DNA of 64,000 nucleotides from Burkholderiaceae bacterium (GCA_016790175.1 JAEUPI010000217.1:1-64000); one strand, 5' to 3'; shown: positions 50,476 to 62,654, counted from the stretch's first letter. Program-made: numbers and translations. The notes: generated from the letters alone by a model not told the origin.

Positions 50476-51084
50476 ATGAGTGCGTTGGAGACGACGGGTC
50501 TGGGCCTGGTGCCCATGGTGATCGAGCAGTCGGGCCGCGGCGAACGGGCCTACGACATCTACAGCCGGTTGTTGCGCGAGCGCATCGTGTTCCTGGTCGG
50601 GCCGGTCAACGACGCCGTGGCCAACGTCGTCGTGGCGCAGCTGCTGTTCCTCGAGAGCGAGAACCCCGACAAGGACATCTTCCTTTACATCAATTCCCCG
50701 GGCGGCAGCGTGAGCGCCGGGCTGTCGATCTACGACACGATGCAGTTCATCAAGCCCGACGTTTCCACGATGTGTCTCGGCATGGCGGCGAGCATGGGCT
50801 CGTTCCTGCTGATGGCCGGCGCCAAGGGCAAGCGCCTGGCGTTGCCCAACTCGCGCATCATGATTCACCAGCCCTCCGGGGGGGCACAGGGTCAGGCGAG
50901 CGACATCGAGATCCAGGCCCGCGAGATCATCAAGACCCGTGGGCAGCTCAATCGCATCTATGCCGAGCGCACGGGCCAGGCGCTCGAGAAGATCGAAGCC
51001 GATATGGAGCGTGACTTCTTCATGTCGCCCGACGAGGCCAAGGCGTACGGGCTGATCGATCAGGTGATCGACAAGCGTGCGTAA
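50476..51084 (+). CDS. clpP: ATP-dependent Clp protease proteolytic subunit
   Basis: A 202-residue serine protease that forms the tetradecameric ClpP barrel. The catalytic Ser106 lies in [10 protein letters not shown], His131 in MIHQPSGG, and the Asp follows about 50 residues later ([15 protein letters not shown]). The substrate groove [20 protein letters not shown] is present in full. ATG 50476 lies a few bases after GAGGAAT. clpX follows after 160 bases. Confidence 0.97.
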   Translation: MSALETTGLGLVPMVIEQSGRGERAYDIYSRLLRERIVFLVGPVNDAVANVVVAQLLFLESENPDKDIFLYINSPGGSVSAGLSIYDTMQFIKPDVSTMCLGMAASMGSFLLMAGAKGKRLALPNSRIMIHQPSGGAQGQASDIEIQAREIIKTRGQLNRIYAERTGQALEKIEADMERDFFMSPDEAKAYGLIDQVIDKRA

Positions 51085-51244
51085 TCCACGGTGCCCGGAG
51101 CCGCTTCAACGACTCGCGCTCGTGCCGTGGCAGCCGCGGGACAGGCCGCGGCAGGGCATGCTCTATGATTGATTCGTCCGGGCTCACTCGGGGCGGAATC
51201 ACGCGAGCCGGAATCACGCTAGCGATAGGCACGTAGACACCGTC

Positions 51245-52507
51245 ATGGCCGACAAGAAGGGCGCCACCGGCGAAAAGGTCCTGTATTGCAGCTTCTGCGG
51301 CAAGAGCCAGCATGAGGTCAAGAAACTCATCGCTGGCCCCTCGGTGTTCATCTGCGACGAGTGCATCGAGCTCTGTAACGACATCATTCGTGACGAGGCA
51401 CCTCCCGAGGCGGGTGCCAAGCCGGCGAAGTCGGAGCTGCCCACGCCGGCCGAGATCAAGGGCAACCTCGACCAGTACGTGATCGGCCAGGAGCTGGCCA
51501 AGCGTACGCTGTCCGTGGCGGTGTACAACCACTACAAGCGCCTCAAGCACCTCGGCGGCAAGGACGACGTCGAGCTCAGCAAGAGCAACATCCTGCTCAT
51601 CGGGCCGACCGGTTCGGGCAAGACCCTGCTGGCGCAGACGCTGGCGCGGCTGCTGAACGTGCCGTTCGTGATTGCCGACGCCACCACGCTGACCGAAGCC
51701 GGCTACGTGGGCGAGGACGTCGAGAACATCATCCAGAAGCTGCTGCAGAACTGCAACTACGACGTCGAGCGTGCGCAGCGCGGTATCGTCTACATCGACG
51801 AGATCGACAAGATCTCGCGCAAGAGCGACAACCCCTCGATCACGCGCGACGTGTCGGGCGAGGGTGTGCAGCAGGCGCTTTTGAAGCTGATCGAAGGCAC
51901 GATGGCCTCGGTGCCGCCGCAAGGCGGGCGCAAGCACCCGAACCAGGACTTCCTGCAGATCGACACCACGAACATCCTGTTCATCTGTGGCGGTGCCTTC
52001 GATGGCCTGGAGAAGGTGATCCAGAACCGTACCGAGCGATCGGGCATCGGATTCGGCGCCACGGTGCACAGCAAGAGCGAAAAGCGGGCCGCCGATCTGT
52101 TCCGCGATGCGGAGCCGGAAGACCTGATCAAGTTCGGCTTGATTCCCGAACTCGTGGGCCGCCTGCCCGTGGTGGCGACCCTGGGCGAGTTGACCGAGGA
52201 GGCGTTGGTTCAGATCCTCACCGAACCGAAGAACGCGCTGGTCAAGCAGTACCAGAAGCTGTTCGCGATGGACGGCGTGGAACTCGAGATCCGTCACTCG
52301 GCTCTCAGCGCCATTGCCCGAAAGGCGCTGGCGCGAAAGACCGGTGCACGCGGATTGCGTTCGATCATGGAACACGTGCTGATCGACACGATGTTCGATC
52401 TGCCGACACTCGACGGCGTGGCCAAGGTCGTGGTCGACGAACACATCGTCCAGGACGGGGGCAAACCCCTGCTGGTCTATCGGGAGCAGGCCAAGGCCAG
52501 CGCTTGA
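51245..52507 (+). CDS. clpX: ATP-dependent Clp protease ATP-binding subunit ClpX
   Basis: A 420-residue AAA+ unfoldase. The N-terminal zinc domain has all four Cys (LYCSFCGK and [10 protein letters not shown]). The ATPase has Walker [13 protein letters not shown] and Walker B YIDEIDKI. It feeds unfolded substrates to ClpP. The start ATG 51245 opens the zinc domain directly. The spacer from clpP carries no terminator, so read-through from clpP is likely. Confidence 0.97.
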   Translation: MADKKGATGEKVLYCSFCGKSQHEVKKLIAGPSVFICDECIELCNDIIRDEAPPEAGAKPAKSELPTPAEIKGNLDQYVIGQELAKRTLSVAVYNHYKRLKHLGGKDDVELSKSNILLIGPTGSGKTLLAQTLARLLNVPFVIADATTLTEAGYVGEDVENIIQKLLQNCNYDVERAQRGIVYIDEIDKISRKSDNPSITRDVSGEGVQQALLKLIEGTMASVPPQGGRKHPNQDFLQIDTTNILFICGGAFDGLEKVIQNRTERSGIGFGATVHSKSEKRAADLFRDAEPEDLIKFGLIPELVGRLPVVATLGELTEEALVQILTEPKNALVKQYQKLFAMDGVELEIRHSALSAIARKALARKTGARGLRSIMEHVLIDTMFDLPTLDGVAKVVVDEHIVQDGGKPLLVYREQAKASA

Positions 52508-52533
52508 CCGCGGCTGCCGTTTCGCAACCGCAC

Positions 52534-52561
52534 CTTGAGTTCGCCGTCTCGGGCCCCATGT
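52534..52561 (+). promoter_or_regulatory. Sigma-32 (heat-shock) type promoter of lon
   Basis: CTTGAG (52534-52539) and CCCCATGT (52554-52561) with a 14-base spacer. This fits the RpoH consensus CTTGAA-N(13-15)-CCCCATNT in nearly every position and lies 23 bases before lon. Heat-shock control of lon is known in E. coli. No such element is evident upstream of tig, clpP or clpX. Confidence 0.78.
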
Positions 52562-52584
52562 CGGCCTGAGAAAGAGAGGTTCAG

Positions 52585-54999
<2,415 letters not shown>

Positions 55000-55010
55000 C
55001 AGTGCGTGGC

Positions 55011-55016
55011 TATAAT
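55011..55016 (+). promoter_or_regulatory. -10 box of the tRNA-Gly/Cys/Leu promoter
   Basis: A perfect TATAAT lies 38 bases before tRNA-Gly, immediately after the lon stop. No good -35 is apparent. The transcript would start near 55023 and include most of the hairpin at 55021-55051. Confidence 0.6.
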
Positions 55017-55020
55017 GCCC

Positions 55021-55051
55021 GCCTGCTCGCGAGCCCGGCTCGGGAGCAGGC
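55021..55051 (+). other. Leader hairpin before tRNA-Gly
   Basis: GCCTGCTC (55021-55028) pairs perfectly with GAGCAGGC (55044-55051), and the space between holds a further short palindrome, CGAGCCCGGCTCG. It could be a tRNA processing signal or a remnant terminator for lon. Confidence 0.5.
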
Positions 55052-55054
55052 GAT

Positions 55055-55130
55055 GCGGGAATAGCTCAGTTGGTAGAGCGCAACCTTGCCAAGGTTGAGG
55101 TCGCGAGTTCGAGACTCGTTTCCCGCTCCA
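55055..55130 (+). tRNA. tRNA-Gly (GCC)
   Basis: 76 bases with acceptor GCGGGAA / TTCCCGC plus encoded TCCA end, anticodon stem CAACC / GGTTG with loop TTGCCAA (anticodon GCC), T-loop TTCGAGA. Reads glycine codons GGC and GGU. First of three tRNA genes between lon and the MFS gene. Confidence 0.95.
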
Positions 55131-55137
55131 GATCCGA

Positions 55138-55175
55138 CCGAAGGGGAAGCTGCGGCTTCCCTTTCGGCTTTCTTG
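55138..55175 (+). terminator. Terminator-like hairpin after tRNA-Gly
   Basis: CCGAAGGGGAAGC (55138-55150) pairs with GCTTCCCTTTCGG (55155-55167) around a four-base loop, with one G-T wobble, followed by CTTTCTTG. It could end tRNA-Gly transcription, or separate it from the next tRNA. Confidence 0.65.
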
Positions 55176-55210
55176 GAGCCGCAGTCCGCTATGTGACAAT
55201 CCGGAGCGGC

Positions 55211-55284
55211 GGCGCGATAGCAAAGCGGTTATGCAACGGATTGCAAATCCGTCTAGCCCGGTTCGACTCCGGGTCGCGCCTCCA
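55211..55284 (+). tRNA. tRNA-Cys (GCA)
   Basis: 74 bases with acceptor GGCGCGA / TCGCGCC and encoded TCCA end. Anticodon stem ACGGA / TCCGT, loop TTGCAAA (anticodon GCA). Reads cysteine codons. Confidence 0.95.
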
Positions 55285-55302
55285 ACACCCGACTGTAGGA
55301 CG

Positions 55303-55323
55303 AGGCCCCGCCTGGCGGGGCCT
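55303..55323 (+). terminator. Hairpin between tRNA-Cys and tRNA-Leu
   Basis: AGGCCCCGC (55303-55311) pairs with GCGGGGCCT (55315-55323) around a three-base loop, followed by TGTCCGTTTG. A plausible terminator with an imperfect T tract. Confidence 0.5.
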
Positions 55324-55356
55324 TGTCCGTTTGTGCGCTCTCATAATCGTGGCGCG

Positions 55357-55447
55357 GCCCGGATGGCGAAATAGGCAGACGCAGCGGACTTAAAATCCGC
55401 CGCCTTCGAAAGAGGGCATGTGGGTTCGATCCCCGCTCCGGGCACCA
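55357..55447 (+). tRNA. tRNA-Leu (UAA)
   Basis: 91 bases with acceptor GCCCGGA / TCCGGGC and encoded ACCA. Long variable arm. Anticodon stem GCGGA / TCCGC, loop CTTAAAA (anticodon UAA). Reads UUA/UUG leucine codons. Last of the tRNA trio, 69 bases before the MFS start. Confidence 0.95.
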
Positions 55448-55516
55448 GATCGCCCACCAGGCCCGAGGGGCCGCCCGGGGGAGCGCGCCGCCCGCCTCGG
55501 GGCGCAGGAGGAGTCG

Positions 55517-56821
55517 ATGGCCTGGTTCCCGCAGGATGCGCTGAACGACGGTGTGCGCAAGCGCGAGGTCTTCGGGTGGGCGATGTACGACTTCGCCAAT
55601 TCGGGCTACACGACCGTCGTGCTCACGGCGGTGTTCAACGCCTACTTCGTCGCGGGTGTGGCGGGCGGCGCGGCCTGGGCGACCCTGGCATGGACGGCGG
55701 CGCTCGGCCTGTCGCGTGCGATCGTGATGTTGACGATGCCCACGATCGGCGCCTATGCCGATCTGCGGGCGCACAAGAAGCGGTTGCTGATCGCGACGAC
55801 GGCTCTGTGCGTGTTGTGTACCGGCGCGTTGGGATGGATCCGTCCGGGCGACGTGGCCCTGGCGATGGCGCTGATCGTGTTGTCGAATCTCTTCTACGCC
55901 TATGGCGAGTCGCTGACGGCGGCGTTCCTGCCGGAGCTCGGACGACAGGAAGCCCTCGGTCGCGTATCGGGCTGGGGCTGGAGCTTCGGCTACTTCGGGG
56001 GCATGCTGGCGCTGGGTCTGTCACTGGCCTATGTGCTGGCAGCGCAGGCGCGCGGCGACAACGCCGCACAGTTCGTGCCCGTCACGATGTGGATCACGGC
56101 CGCCATCTACGGTTTGGCCGCGCTGGTCACTTTTGCCTTGTTGAAGGAGCGAGCGCAGCCGGCCACGGGTTCGATGGCTGGCGCCGGGTTCGCCGAGTCA
56201 CTGCGCCGTCTGCGCCAGACCTGGGTCGATGCGCGCCGCTATCGCGATTTCGTCTGGCTGATGATCTGCGGCTTCTTCTACCAGGCAGGTATCGCCGTGG
56301 TCATCGCGCTGGCGGCGGTTTATGCCGAGCAGGCGCTGGGCTTCAGGCAGACCGAGACGATGATGCTGGTGTTTCTGGTCAACATCGCGGCCGCGGTGGG
56401 CGCGTTCGCATTCGGCTATCTGCAGGACCGTATCGGACACAAGCGCTCGCTCGGCGCCACGCTGATCGGCTGGGTGGTGATGACGGTGTTGGCCTATGCG
56501 GCGACCACCGCGTCGGTGTTCTGGGTGGCGGCGGTGATCGCCGGCCTGTGCATGGGCTCGAGCCAGTCTGCAGGGCGCGCGATGGTGGGCGTGTTCGCGC
56601 CGCGCGAGCGCCTGGCGGAGTTCTATGGGCTTTGGACCTTTGCCACCAGCCTCGCCTCGATCGTCGGGCCGCTGACCTACGGCCTGGTGACCTGGCTGAC
56701 GGCCGGCAATCATCGCCTTGCGATCATGAGCACCGGCTTGTTCTTCCTGATCGGCTGGCTCGCGATCCGCCCGATCAACGTAGAGCGAGGCACCCAGGCT
56801 GCCGCCCGAGCGGCCGCATAA
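55517..56821 (+). CDS. UMF1-type MFS transporter
   Basis: A 434-residue integral membrane protein with about 12 hydrophobic helices, of the UMF1 family, which is related to yeast Atg22. The opening [20 protein letters not shown] and a central [21 protein letters not shown] block are characteristic. Substrates of bacterial UMF1 proteins are mostly unknown; amino-acid efflux is reported for Atg22. ATG 55517 follows CAGGAGGAG. The stop TAA overlaps a TAAAAT-like -10 (56819) that may serve etfB. Confidence 0.85.
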   Translation: MAWFPQDALNDGVRKREVFGWAMYDFANSGYTTVVLTAVFNAYFVAGVAGGAAWATLAWTAALGLSRAIVMLTMPTIGAYADLRAHKKRLLIATTALCVLCTGALGWIRPGDVALAMALIVLSNLFYAYGESLTAAFLPELGRQEALGRVSGWGWSFGYFGGMLALGLSLAYVLAAQARGDNAAQFVPVTMWITAAIYGLAALVTFALLKERAQPATGSMAGAGFAESLRRLRQTWVDARRYRDFVWLMICGFFYQAGIAVVIALAAVYAEQALGFRQTETMMLVFLVNIAAAVGAFAFGYLQDRIGHKRSLGATLIGWVVMTVLAYAATTASVFWVAAVIAGLCMGSSQSAGRAMVGVFAPRERLAEFYGLWTFATSLASIVGPLTYGLVTWLTAGNHRLAIMSTGLFFLIGWLAIRPINVERGTQAAARAAA

Positions 56822-56879
56822 AATCGCCGGTTCGACGCCCGGATACTGCCGGGCGCATCCGACAAGAAGGGCATCCCGC

Positions 56880-57629
56880 ATGAAGGTCCTGGTGAGCGTG
56901 AAGCGCGTCGTCGACTACAACGTCAAGGTGCGCGTGAAGAGCGATGGCACTGGCGTCGACATCGCCAACGTCAAGATGAGCATGAATCCCTTCGACGAGA
57001 TCGCCGTCGAAGAGGCGATGCGGCTGAAGGAGAAGGGGCTTGCCGGCGAGGTCGTGGTGGTCAGCTGCGGCGTGGCGCAATGCCAGGAGACGCTGCGCAC
57101 CGCCATGGCCATCGGCGCCGATCGTGCGATCCTGGTCGAGACTACCGAAGAGCTGCAGCCGCTGGCCGTGGCCAAGTTGCTCAAGGCGGTGATCGCCAAG
57201 GAGCAGCCGGGGCTGGTGATCCTCGGCAAGCAGGCGATCGACGACGACTGCAATCAGACCGGCCAGATGCTGGCTGCGATGGCCGGGTTGCCGCAGGCCA
57301 CTTTTGCATCGAAAGTCGAGATCACCGACGGACATGCCAATGTGACCCGCGAAGTGGACGGCGGGCTCGAGACCGTGCGGATCAAGCTGCCGGCCGTGGT
57401 GACGACCGACTTGCGGCTGAACGAGCCGCGCTACGTGACGCTGCCCAATATCATGAAGGCGAAGAAGAAACCGCTCGAGACCGTGAAGCCGGCCGATCTT
57501 GGCGTCGACGTGACGCCGCGCATCAAGACGCTCAAGGTCGTCGAGCCGCCGAAACGCGGCGCCGGCGTCAAGGTGCCGGACGTGGCCACGCTGGTGCAGA
57601 AGCTCAAGAACGAAGCGAAGGTAATCTGA
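56880..57629 (+). CDS. etfB: Electron transfer flavoprotein beta subunit
   Basis: A 249-residue AMP/FAD-binding subunit. The N-terminus [19 protein letters not shown] and the adenylate region VVVSCG...[16 protein letters not shown] are typical. EtfAB accepts electrons from the acyl-CoA dehydrogenases in this window and passes them to ETF-ubiquinone oxidoreductase (not present here). A short perfect hairpin CGCCCGG/CCGGGCG lies in its upstream region (56836-56855). The gene is followed by etfA after two bases. Confidence 0.97.
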   Translation: MKVLVSVKRVVDYNVKVRVKSDGTGVDIANVKMSMNPFDEIAVEEAMRLKEKGLAGEVVVVSCGVAQCQETLRTAMAIGADRAILVETTEELQPLAVAKLLKAVIAKEQPGLVILGKQAIDDDCNQTGQMLAAMAGLPQATFASKVEITDGHANVTREVDGGLETVRIKLPAVVTTDLRLNEPRYVTLPNIMKAKKKPLETVKPADLGVDVTPRIKTLKVVEPPKRGAGVKVPDVATLVQKLKNEAKVI

Positions 57630-57631
57630 TC

Positions 57632-58564
57632 ATGACTGCTCTCGTCATTGCCGAACACGACCACGGCGCGCTCAAGCCCGCGACGTTGAACACGGTCACC
57701 GCAGCGAAGGCCTGTGGCGGCGAGGTGCACGTGCTCGTCGCCGGACACAACGCTTCCGGTGCCGCGCAATCGGCGGCGGCAATTGCCGGCGTGGCCAAAA
57801 TCCTGCATGCCGACGGCGCGAGCCTGGCCGAGCAGCTGGCCGAGAACGTCGCTGCCCAGGTACTCCAGATCGCCATGGGCTACACACACCTGCTGTTCCC
57901 CGCCACCGCACACGGCAAGAACGTCGCGCCACGCGTGGCCGCGCTGCTGGATGCAGCGCAGATCAGCGACGCGACCAAGATCGTCGCGGCCGACACCTTC
58001 GAGCGCCCGATCTATGCCGGCAACGCGATCGCGACCGTGCAATGCGCCGACCCGATCAAGGTGCTGACGGTGCGGACCACCGCATTCGACGCGGCAGCCC
58101 CCAGCGGCGGCAGCGCAACCATCGAAAGCATCGCTGCAGTGGCCGACAGCGGTCTGTCGAGCTTCGTCGGCGCCGAGATCGCCAAGCTCGATCGGCCCGA
58201 ACTCACCGCGGCGAAGATCATCGTCTCGGGCGGCCGGGCGATGGGCTCATCGGACAGATTCACCGAGGTGCTCACGCCGCTGGCCGACAAGCTCGGTGCC
58301 GCGCTCGGCGCGAGCCGTGCAGCGGTCGACGCCGGGTATGCGCCCAACGACTGGCAGGTGGGCCAGACCGGCAAGATCGTGGCGCCGCAGCTTTACATCG
58401 CCTGCGGTATCAGTGGCGCGATTCAGCACCTGGCCGGCATGAAGGATTCCAAGGTGATCGTCGCGATCAACAAGGACCCGGAGGCACCGATCTTCAGCGT
58501 GGCCGATTACGGCCTGGAAGCCGACCTGTTCGTCGCCGTGCCCGAGCTGGTGAAGGCGCTTTGA
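57632..58564 (+). CDS. etfA: Electron transfer flavoprotein alpha subunit
   Basis: A 310-residue FAD-binding subunit. The C-terminal FAD domain carries SGGRAMGSSDRF, PLADKLGAALGASRAAVDAG, NDWQVGQTGKIVAP and the ISGAIQHLAGMKDSK block. It pairs with EtfB. ATG 57632 is two bases after the etfB stop and begins the MTALVIAEHDHGALK sequence usual in Burkholderiales. An acyl-CoA dehydrogenase gene follows after 31 bases. Confidence 0.97.
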   Translation: MTALVIAEHDHGALKPATLNTVTAAKACGGEVHVLVAGHNASGAAQSAAAIAGVAKILHADGASLAEQLAENVAAQVLQIAMGYTHLLFPATAHGKNVAPRVAALLDAAQISDATKIVAADTFERPIYAGNAIATVQCADPIKVLTVRTTAFDAAAPSGGSATIESIAAVADSGLSSFVGAEIAKLDRPELTAAKIIVSGGRAMGSSDRFTEVLTPLADKLGAALGASRAAVDAGYAPNDWQVGQTGKIVAPQLYIACGISGAIQHLAGMKDSKVIVAINKDPEAPIFSVADYGLEADLFVAVPELVKAL

Positions 58565-58595
58565 CACCACGACCCGCCACCGAAGGAGCCCGGCG

Positions 58596-60371
58596 ATGAG
58601 CTATCGCGCGCCCGTCAAGGACATGCTCTTCGCGATGAAGGAACTGGCCGACATCGAGGCCATCTCCCGATTGCCCGGCTTCGAGGAGGCGGGCATCGAT
58701 ACGGCGCAGGCCGTGCTCGAGGAGTGCGCCAAGTTCAACGAAGGCGTGGTGGCGCCGATCAACTGGGACGGCGATCGAAACCCGTCGTCGTGGAAGGACG
58801 GCAAGGTCACGACGACCCCCGGTTTCAAGGAGGCGTTCCGGCAGTTCTGCGAGGGCGGCTGGCAGGGGCTGCAGCATCCGGTCCAGTTCGGCGGCCAGGG
58901 CCTGCCGAAGACGATCGGTGCGGCCTGCGGAGAGATCCTCAACAGCGCCAACCTGAGCTTCGCACTGTGCCCGCTGCTCACCGACGGCGCGATCGAGGCG
59001 CTGCTCACCGCCGGCTCGGCCGACCAGCAGCAGGCTTACATCCCGAACATGATCGCCGGCCGCTGGACCGGCACGATGAACCTCACCGAGCCGCAGGCGG
59101 GCTCGGATCTGTCGCTCGTGCGCACGCGGGCCGAGCCGCAGCCCGACGGCAGCTTCAAGCTCTTCGGCACCAAGATCTTCATCACCTACGGCGAGCACGA
59201 CATGGCGGACAACATCGTCCACCTGGTGCTGGCACGGGTGGTGGGCGCACCCGAAGGCGTGAAGGGCATCTCGCTGTTCATCTGTCCGAAGGTGATGGCC
59301 GACGGAAAGCGCAACGATGTGCACTGCGTGAGCATCGAACACAAGCTCGGCATCAAGGCCAGCCCGACGGCGGTGCTGCAGTACGGGGATCGTGGCGGTG
59401 CGGTGGGTTATCTCATCGGCCAGGAGAACCGTGGTCTCGAGTACATGTTCGTGATGATGAACGCCGCACGCTATGCCGTGGGCGTGCAGGGCATCGCGCT
59501 GGCCGAGCGTGCGTACCAGAAGGCGGTGCAATACGCGCGCGACCGGGTGCAGAGCCGTCCGGTCGACGGCTCGTTGCCCGGCGCGGCGCCGATCGTGCAT
59601 CATCCGGACGTTCGGCGCATGCTGATGACGATGCGCGCGTTGACCGAAGGCTGTCGCGCGATGGCCCTGGTCGCCGCCGCAGCCTACGACGCCGCGCATG
59701 CTCACCCGGATGCCGGGGTGCGCAAGCAGAACCAGGCCTTCTACGAATTCCTGGTGCCGCTGGTCAAGGGCTTCTCCACCGAGATGAGCCTGGAGGTTGC
59801 GAGTCTCGGCGTGCAGGTGCACGGCGGCATGGGGTTCATCGAGGAAACCGGCGCGGCACAGTACTACCGCGATGCCCGCATCCTGACGATCTATGAAGGC
59901 ACCACCGCCATCCAGGCCAACGACTTGATCGGTCGCAAGACGGCGCGCGACGGCGGTGCCGTGGCGCGTGCCGTCGCGGCGCAGATCGAATCCACCGAAC
60001 GTGCACTGGCCGAGCGTGGCAGTGCCTCGTCGAAGGCGATGCACAAGCGACTGACTGCTGCACGCCAGGCGTTTCTCGACGTGGTCGGTTTCGTCACCGC
60101 TGGTGCCAAGGGCGACCCGAACGCGGTGTTCGCCGGCAGCGTGCCGTACCTGATGCTGGCGGGCAACCTGGTGGCTGGCTGGCAGATGGCGCGCTCGCTG
60201 ATCGCGGCGGAAGACCATCTGGCCGCGGGCGCCGATCCGGTCTTCATGAAGGCCAAGATCGCGACCGCACGCTGCTACGCCGATCACATCCTCTCGCGCG
60301 TGCCGGGTCTGCGCGACACCGTTGTCGACGGTGCCGAAGGCGTGACGAGCATGGCGCTCGAAGCGTTCTAG
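58596..60371 (+). CDS. Acyl-CoA dehydrogenase (DmdC-like, 591 aa)
   Basis: A 591-residue flavin enzyme of the long acyl-CoA dehydrogenase class related to 3-methylmercaptopropionyl-CoA dehydrogenase DmdC. The N-terminal helical extension (MSYRAPVKDMLFAMKELAD) is characteristic. NLTEPQAGSDLSLVRTRAEP and the catalytic Glu in IYEGTTAIQANDLIGRK are present. It is directly behind etfBA, so this dehydrogenase is probably the main partner of this EtfAB. It differs from the 616- and 554-residue dehydrogenases at the other end of the window. Substrate unknown. Confidence 0.93.
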   Translation: MSYRAPVKDMLFAMKELADIEAISRLPGFEEAGIDTAQAVLEECAKFNEGVVAPINWDGDRNPSSWKDGKVTTTPGFKEAFRQFCEGGWQGLQHPVQFGGQGLPKTIGAACGEILNSANLSFALCPLLTDGAIEALLTAGSADQQQAYIPNMIAGRWTGTMNLTEPQAGSDLSLVRTRAEPQPDGSFKLFGTKIFITYGEHDMADNIVHLVLARVVGAPEGVKGISLFICPKVMADGKRNDVHCVSIEHKLGIKASPTAVLQYGDRGGAVGYLIGQENRGLEYMFVMMNAARYAVGVQGIALAERAYQKAVQYARDRVQSRPVDGSLPGAAPIVHHPDVRRMLMTMRALTEGCRAMALVAAAAYDAAHAHPDAGVRKQNQAFYEFLVPLVKGFSTEMSLEVASLGVQVHGGMGFIEETGAAQYYRDARILTIYEGTTAIQANDLIGRKTARDGGAVARAVAAQIESTERALAERGSASSKAMHKRLTAARQAFLDVVGFVTAGAKGDPNAVFAGSVPYLMLAGNLVAGWQMARSLIAAEDHLAAGADPVFMKAKIATARCYADHILSRVPGLRDTVVDGAEGVTSMALEAF

Positions 60372-60462
60372 GACCGACGGTTGCCGGTGACGTCTCGCCG
60401 GTGACAGGCACCGGCAACGCCTGAGGCACACTCCGGGCTTGGAGTGTCGGAGGAGATCAAGC

Positions 60463-61416
60463 GTGCCGCTGCCGCCCGTGTTCGATGGTTTGTCGCTGCC
60501 GGTGATCGGCGCGCCGCTGTTCATCGTCAGCAACCCCAAGCTCGTGATCGAGCAGTGCAAGGCCGGCATCGTCGGCTCGATGCCGGCGCTCAACGCGCGA
60601 CCGGCCGAACAACTCGACGATTGGCTGGCCGAGATCACCGAGACGCTGGCTGCGTGGAACCGCGCGCATCCGGCGCAACCCGCGGCGCCGTTCGCGATCA
60701 ATCAGATCGTGCACAAGACCAACGAACGGCTCGAACACGACATGCAGGTGTGTGCCAAATACAAGGTGCCGATCGTGATCACCTCGCTCGGCGCGCGCAC
60801 CGACGTCAACGATGCGGTGCATGCCTGGGGCGGCGTGGTGCTGCACGACATCATCAACAACACGTTCGCGCACAAGGCGATTGACAAGGGCGCCGACGGC
60901 CTGATCGCCGTGGCCGCCGGCGCGGGCGGCCATGCCGGCATCAAGAGCCCGTTCGCGCTGGTCCAGGAGATCCGCGAGTGGTTCGACGGGCCGCTGGCGC
61001 TCTCGGGCTCGATCGCCAATGGTGGTGCGGTGCTTGCCGCGCAGGCCATGGGCGCGGATTTCGCCTACATCGGCTCGGCTTTCATTGCCACCGACGAGGC
61101 GCGGGCCTCCGATGCGTACAAGCAATGCATCGTCGCCAGCAGCAGCGACGACATCGTCTATTCCAGCTTGTTCACCGGCGTGCACGGCAACTACCTCAAA
61201 CCTTCGATTCGTGCCGCGGGCATGGACCCGGACAACCTGCCCGAAAGCGATCCGACGAAGATGGACTTCGGCAATGCGCGCAAGGCATGGAAGGACATCT
61301 GGGGTTGCGGCCAGGGCATCTCGGCCGTGAAGGCCGTGGTGCCTACCCGTGAGCTCGTGGCGCGACTGAGGCGGGAGTACGAGGCGGCGCGCCAGCGCCT
61401 GACCATCCCGGCATGA
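60463..61416 (+). CDS. Nitronate monooxygenase-like flavoprotein
   Basis: A 317-residue FMN TIM-barrel protein of the 2-nitropropane dioxygenase/nitronate monooxygenase family. The FMN/catalytic His157 lies in AAGAGGHAGI, with FAINQIVHKTNERLEHDM and AMGADFAYIGSAFIAT as further family regions. Class members oxidise alkyl nitronates such as propionate-3-nitronate; others are enoyl-ACP reductases (FabK) or related. GTG 60463 is chosen because GGAGGAG lies seven bases upstream. Its stop overlaps the amidohydrolase ATG. Confidence 0.88.
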   Translation: MPLPPVFDGLSLPVIGAPLFIVSNPKLVIEQCKAGIVGSMPALNARPAEQLDDWLAEITETLAAWNRAHPAQPAAPFAINQIVHKTNERLEHDMQVCAKYKVPIVITSLGARTDVNDAVHAWGGVVLHDIINNTFAHKAIDKGADGLIAVAAGAGGHAGIKSPFALVQEIREWFDGPLALSGSIANGGAVLAAQAMGADFAYIGSAFIATDEARASDAYKQCIVASSSDDIVYSSLFTGVHGNYLKPSIRAAGMDPDNLPESDPTKMDFGNARKAWKDIWGCGQGISAVKAVVPTRELVARLRREYEAARQRLTIPA

Positions 61417-62654
61417 CCATGCAGCGCCTGCTGATCGACGACATCCGGCCGTTCGACAGCCGCAGCGGCCGCGTCGGTCCGCTGTCGCGCCTGATTGCCG
61501 AGGGTGACCGCATCGTCGAGCTGACGCCCGAACCGCGCCAGGTGGCCGATGCACTGCGCATCGACGGGGGCGGGCGCATCGCCCTTCCGGGGTTGATTGA
61601 TGCACATGTGCACGTCACTGCCGGGTCGCACGATCTGGCGCGCTGGGCGCTGCAACCCCCGTCGCTGGTCACGGCCGAAGCGAGCCGCATCCTGCGCGAC
61701 ATGTTGATGCGCGGCTTCACGACGGTGCGCGACGCGGCGGGCGCAGATTTCGGTTTGCAGTCGGCCGTGGCCAAAGGCCTGTTCGAAGGGCCGCGGCTTT
61801 TCATCGCGGGGTTTCCGATCTCGCAGACCGGCGGGCATGCCGACATGCGACCGATGGGCGTGCGACAGCGCGAATTCTTCTGCACCTGCGCTGGCCTCGG
61901 CTTGATCGGTGCCATTGCCGACGGTGTGGGCGAAGTGCGGCGCGCTGTGCGCGAACAGGTGCGCAATGGTGCGAATCAGATCAAGATCATGGCCGGCGGC
62001 GGCATTGCGAGTCCGTCGGACCCTCTGGAAGGCACGCAGTTCTCGGAGGAGGAGCTGCGCGCCGCCTGCGAGGAGGCCGAGGCGGCGAACCTGTATGCGA
62101 TGGCGCACGCCTACTCGCCGCGCGCCGTCACCCGGGCCGTTCGTGCAGGCGTGCGCTCGATCGAGCACGGCAATCTGATCGATCGGGCCACGGCAAGGAC
62201 CATGAAGTCCGAGGGGGCGTTCCTGGTGCCTACGCTGGCCACCTATGAAGCGCTGGCGCTCGAAGGTGAGCGCCTCGGCTGGTCGGAGGCGATGCTGCAG
62301 AAGCTCGCCATGGTCGCGGAAAAGGGCATCGAGGCGGTGCGAATCGCTGCCGCGGAAGGCGTGCCGCTGGTATTCGGAACCGATCTGCTTGGACACATGC
62401 ACGAACGACAGACTCGCGAGTTTGAGTTGCGCGCGCAAGCCTTGTCGCCGGTGCAGGTGCTGCAGAGCGCCACCTTCACGGCCGCACAGATGATGCGACA
62501 GGACGGCCGCCTGGGCGAACTCGTTGCGGGGGCGTGCGCCGACGTGCTCGTCGTCGATGGGGATCCGACCCAGGACCACGCCGTGCTCATGCGGCCGGCC
62601 ACACACCGGCTGATCGTGCAAGGCGGCCACATCGTCAAGAACACCCTGGCCTGA
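61413..62654 (+). CDS. Amidohydrolase-family protein
   Basis: A 413-residue metal-dependent hydrolase of the amidohydrolase superfamily, imidazolonepropionase/Xaa-Pro-like branch. HVH (65-67), the carboxylated Lys191 region (QIKIMAGGGI), His232 (MAHAYS), His252 (EHGNL) and Asp324 (FGTDLLG) all match the metal-site set. It hydrolyses C-N (or similar) bonds; substrate not predictable. The start overlaps the nitronate monooxygenase stop (ATGA); an ATG two codons later is possible. The two genes may act in one pathway. Confidence 0.87.
   Translation: MTMQRLLIDDIRPFDSRSGRVGPLSRLIAEGDRIVELTPEPRQVADALRIDGGGRIALPGLIDAHVHVTAGSHDLARWALQPPSLVTAEASRILRDMLMRGFTTVRDAAGADFGLQSAVAKGLFEGPRLFIAGFPISQTGGHADMRPMGVRQREFFCTCAGLGLIGAIADGVGEVRRAVREQVRNGANQIKIMAGGGIASPSDPLEGTQFSEEELRAACEEAEAANLYAMAHAYSPRAVTRAVRAGVRSIEHGNLIDRATARTMKSEGAFLVPTLATYEALALEGERLGWSEAMLQKLAMVAEKGIEAVRIAAAEGVPLVFGTDLLGHMHERQTREFELRAQALSPVQVLQSATFTAAQMMRQDGRLGELVAGACADVLVVDGDPTQDHAVLMRPATHRLIVQGGHIVKNTLA

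Noticed and set aside
56836..56855. CGCCCGG/CCGGGCG hairpin before etfB
   Set aside because: There is no T run or repeated motif. It may be an untranslated-region fold, but function cannot be supported.
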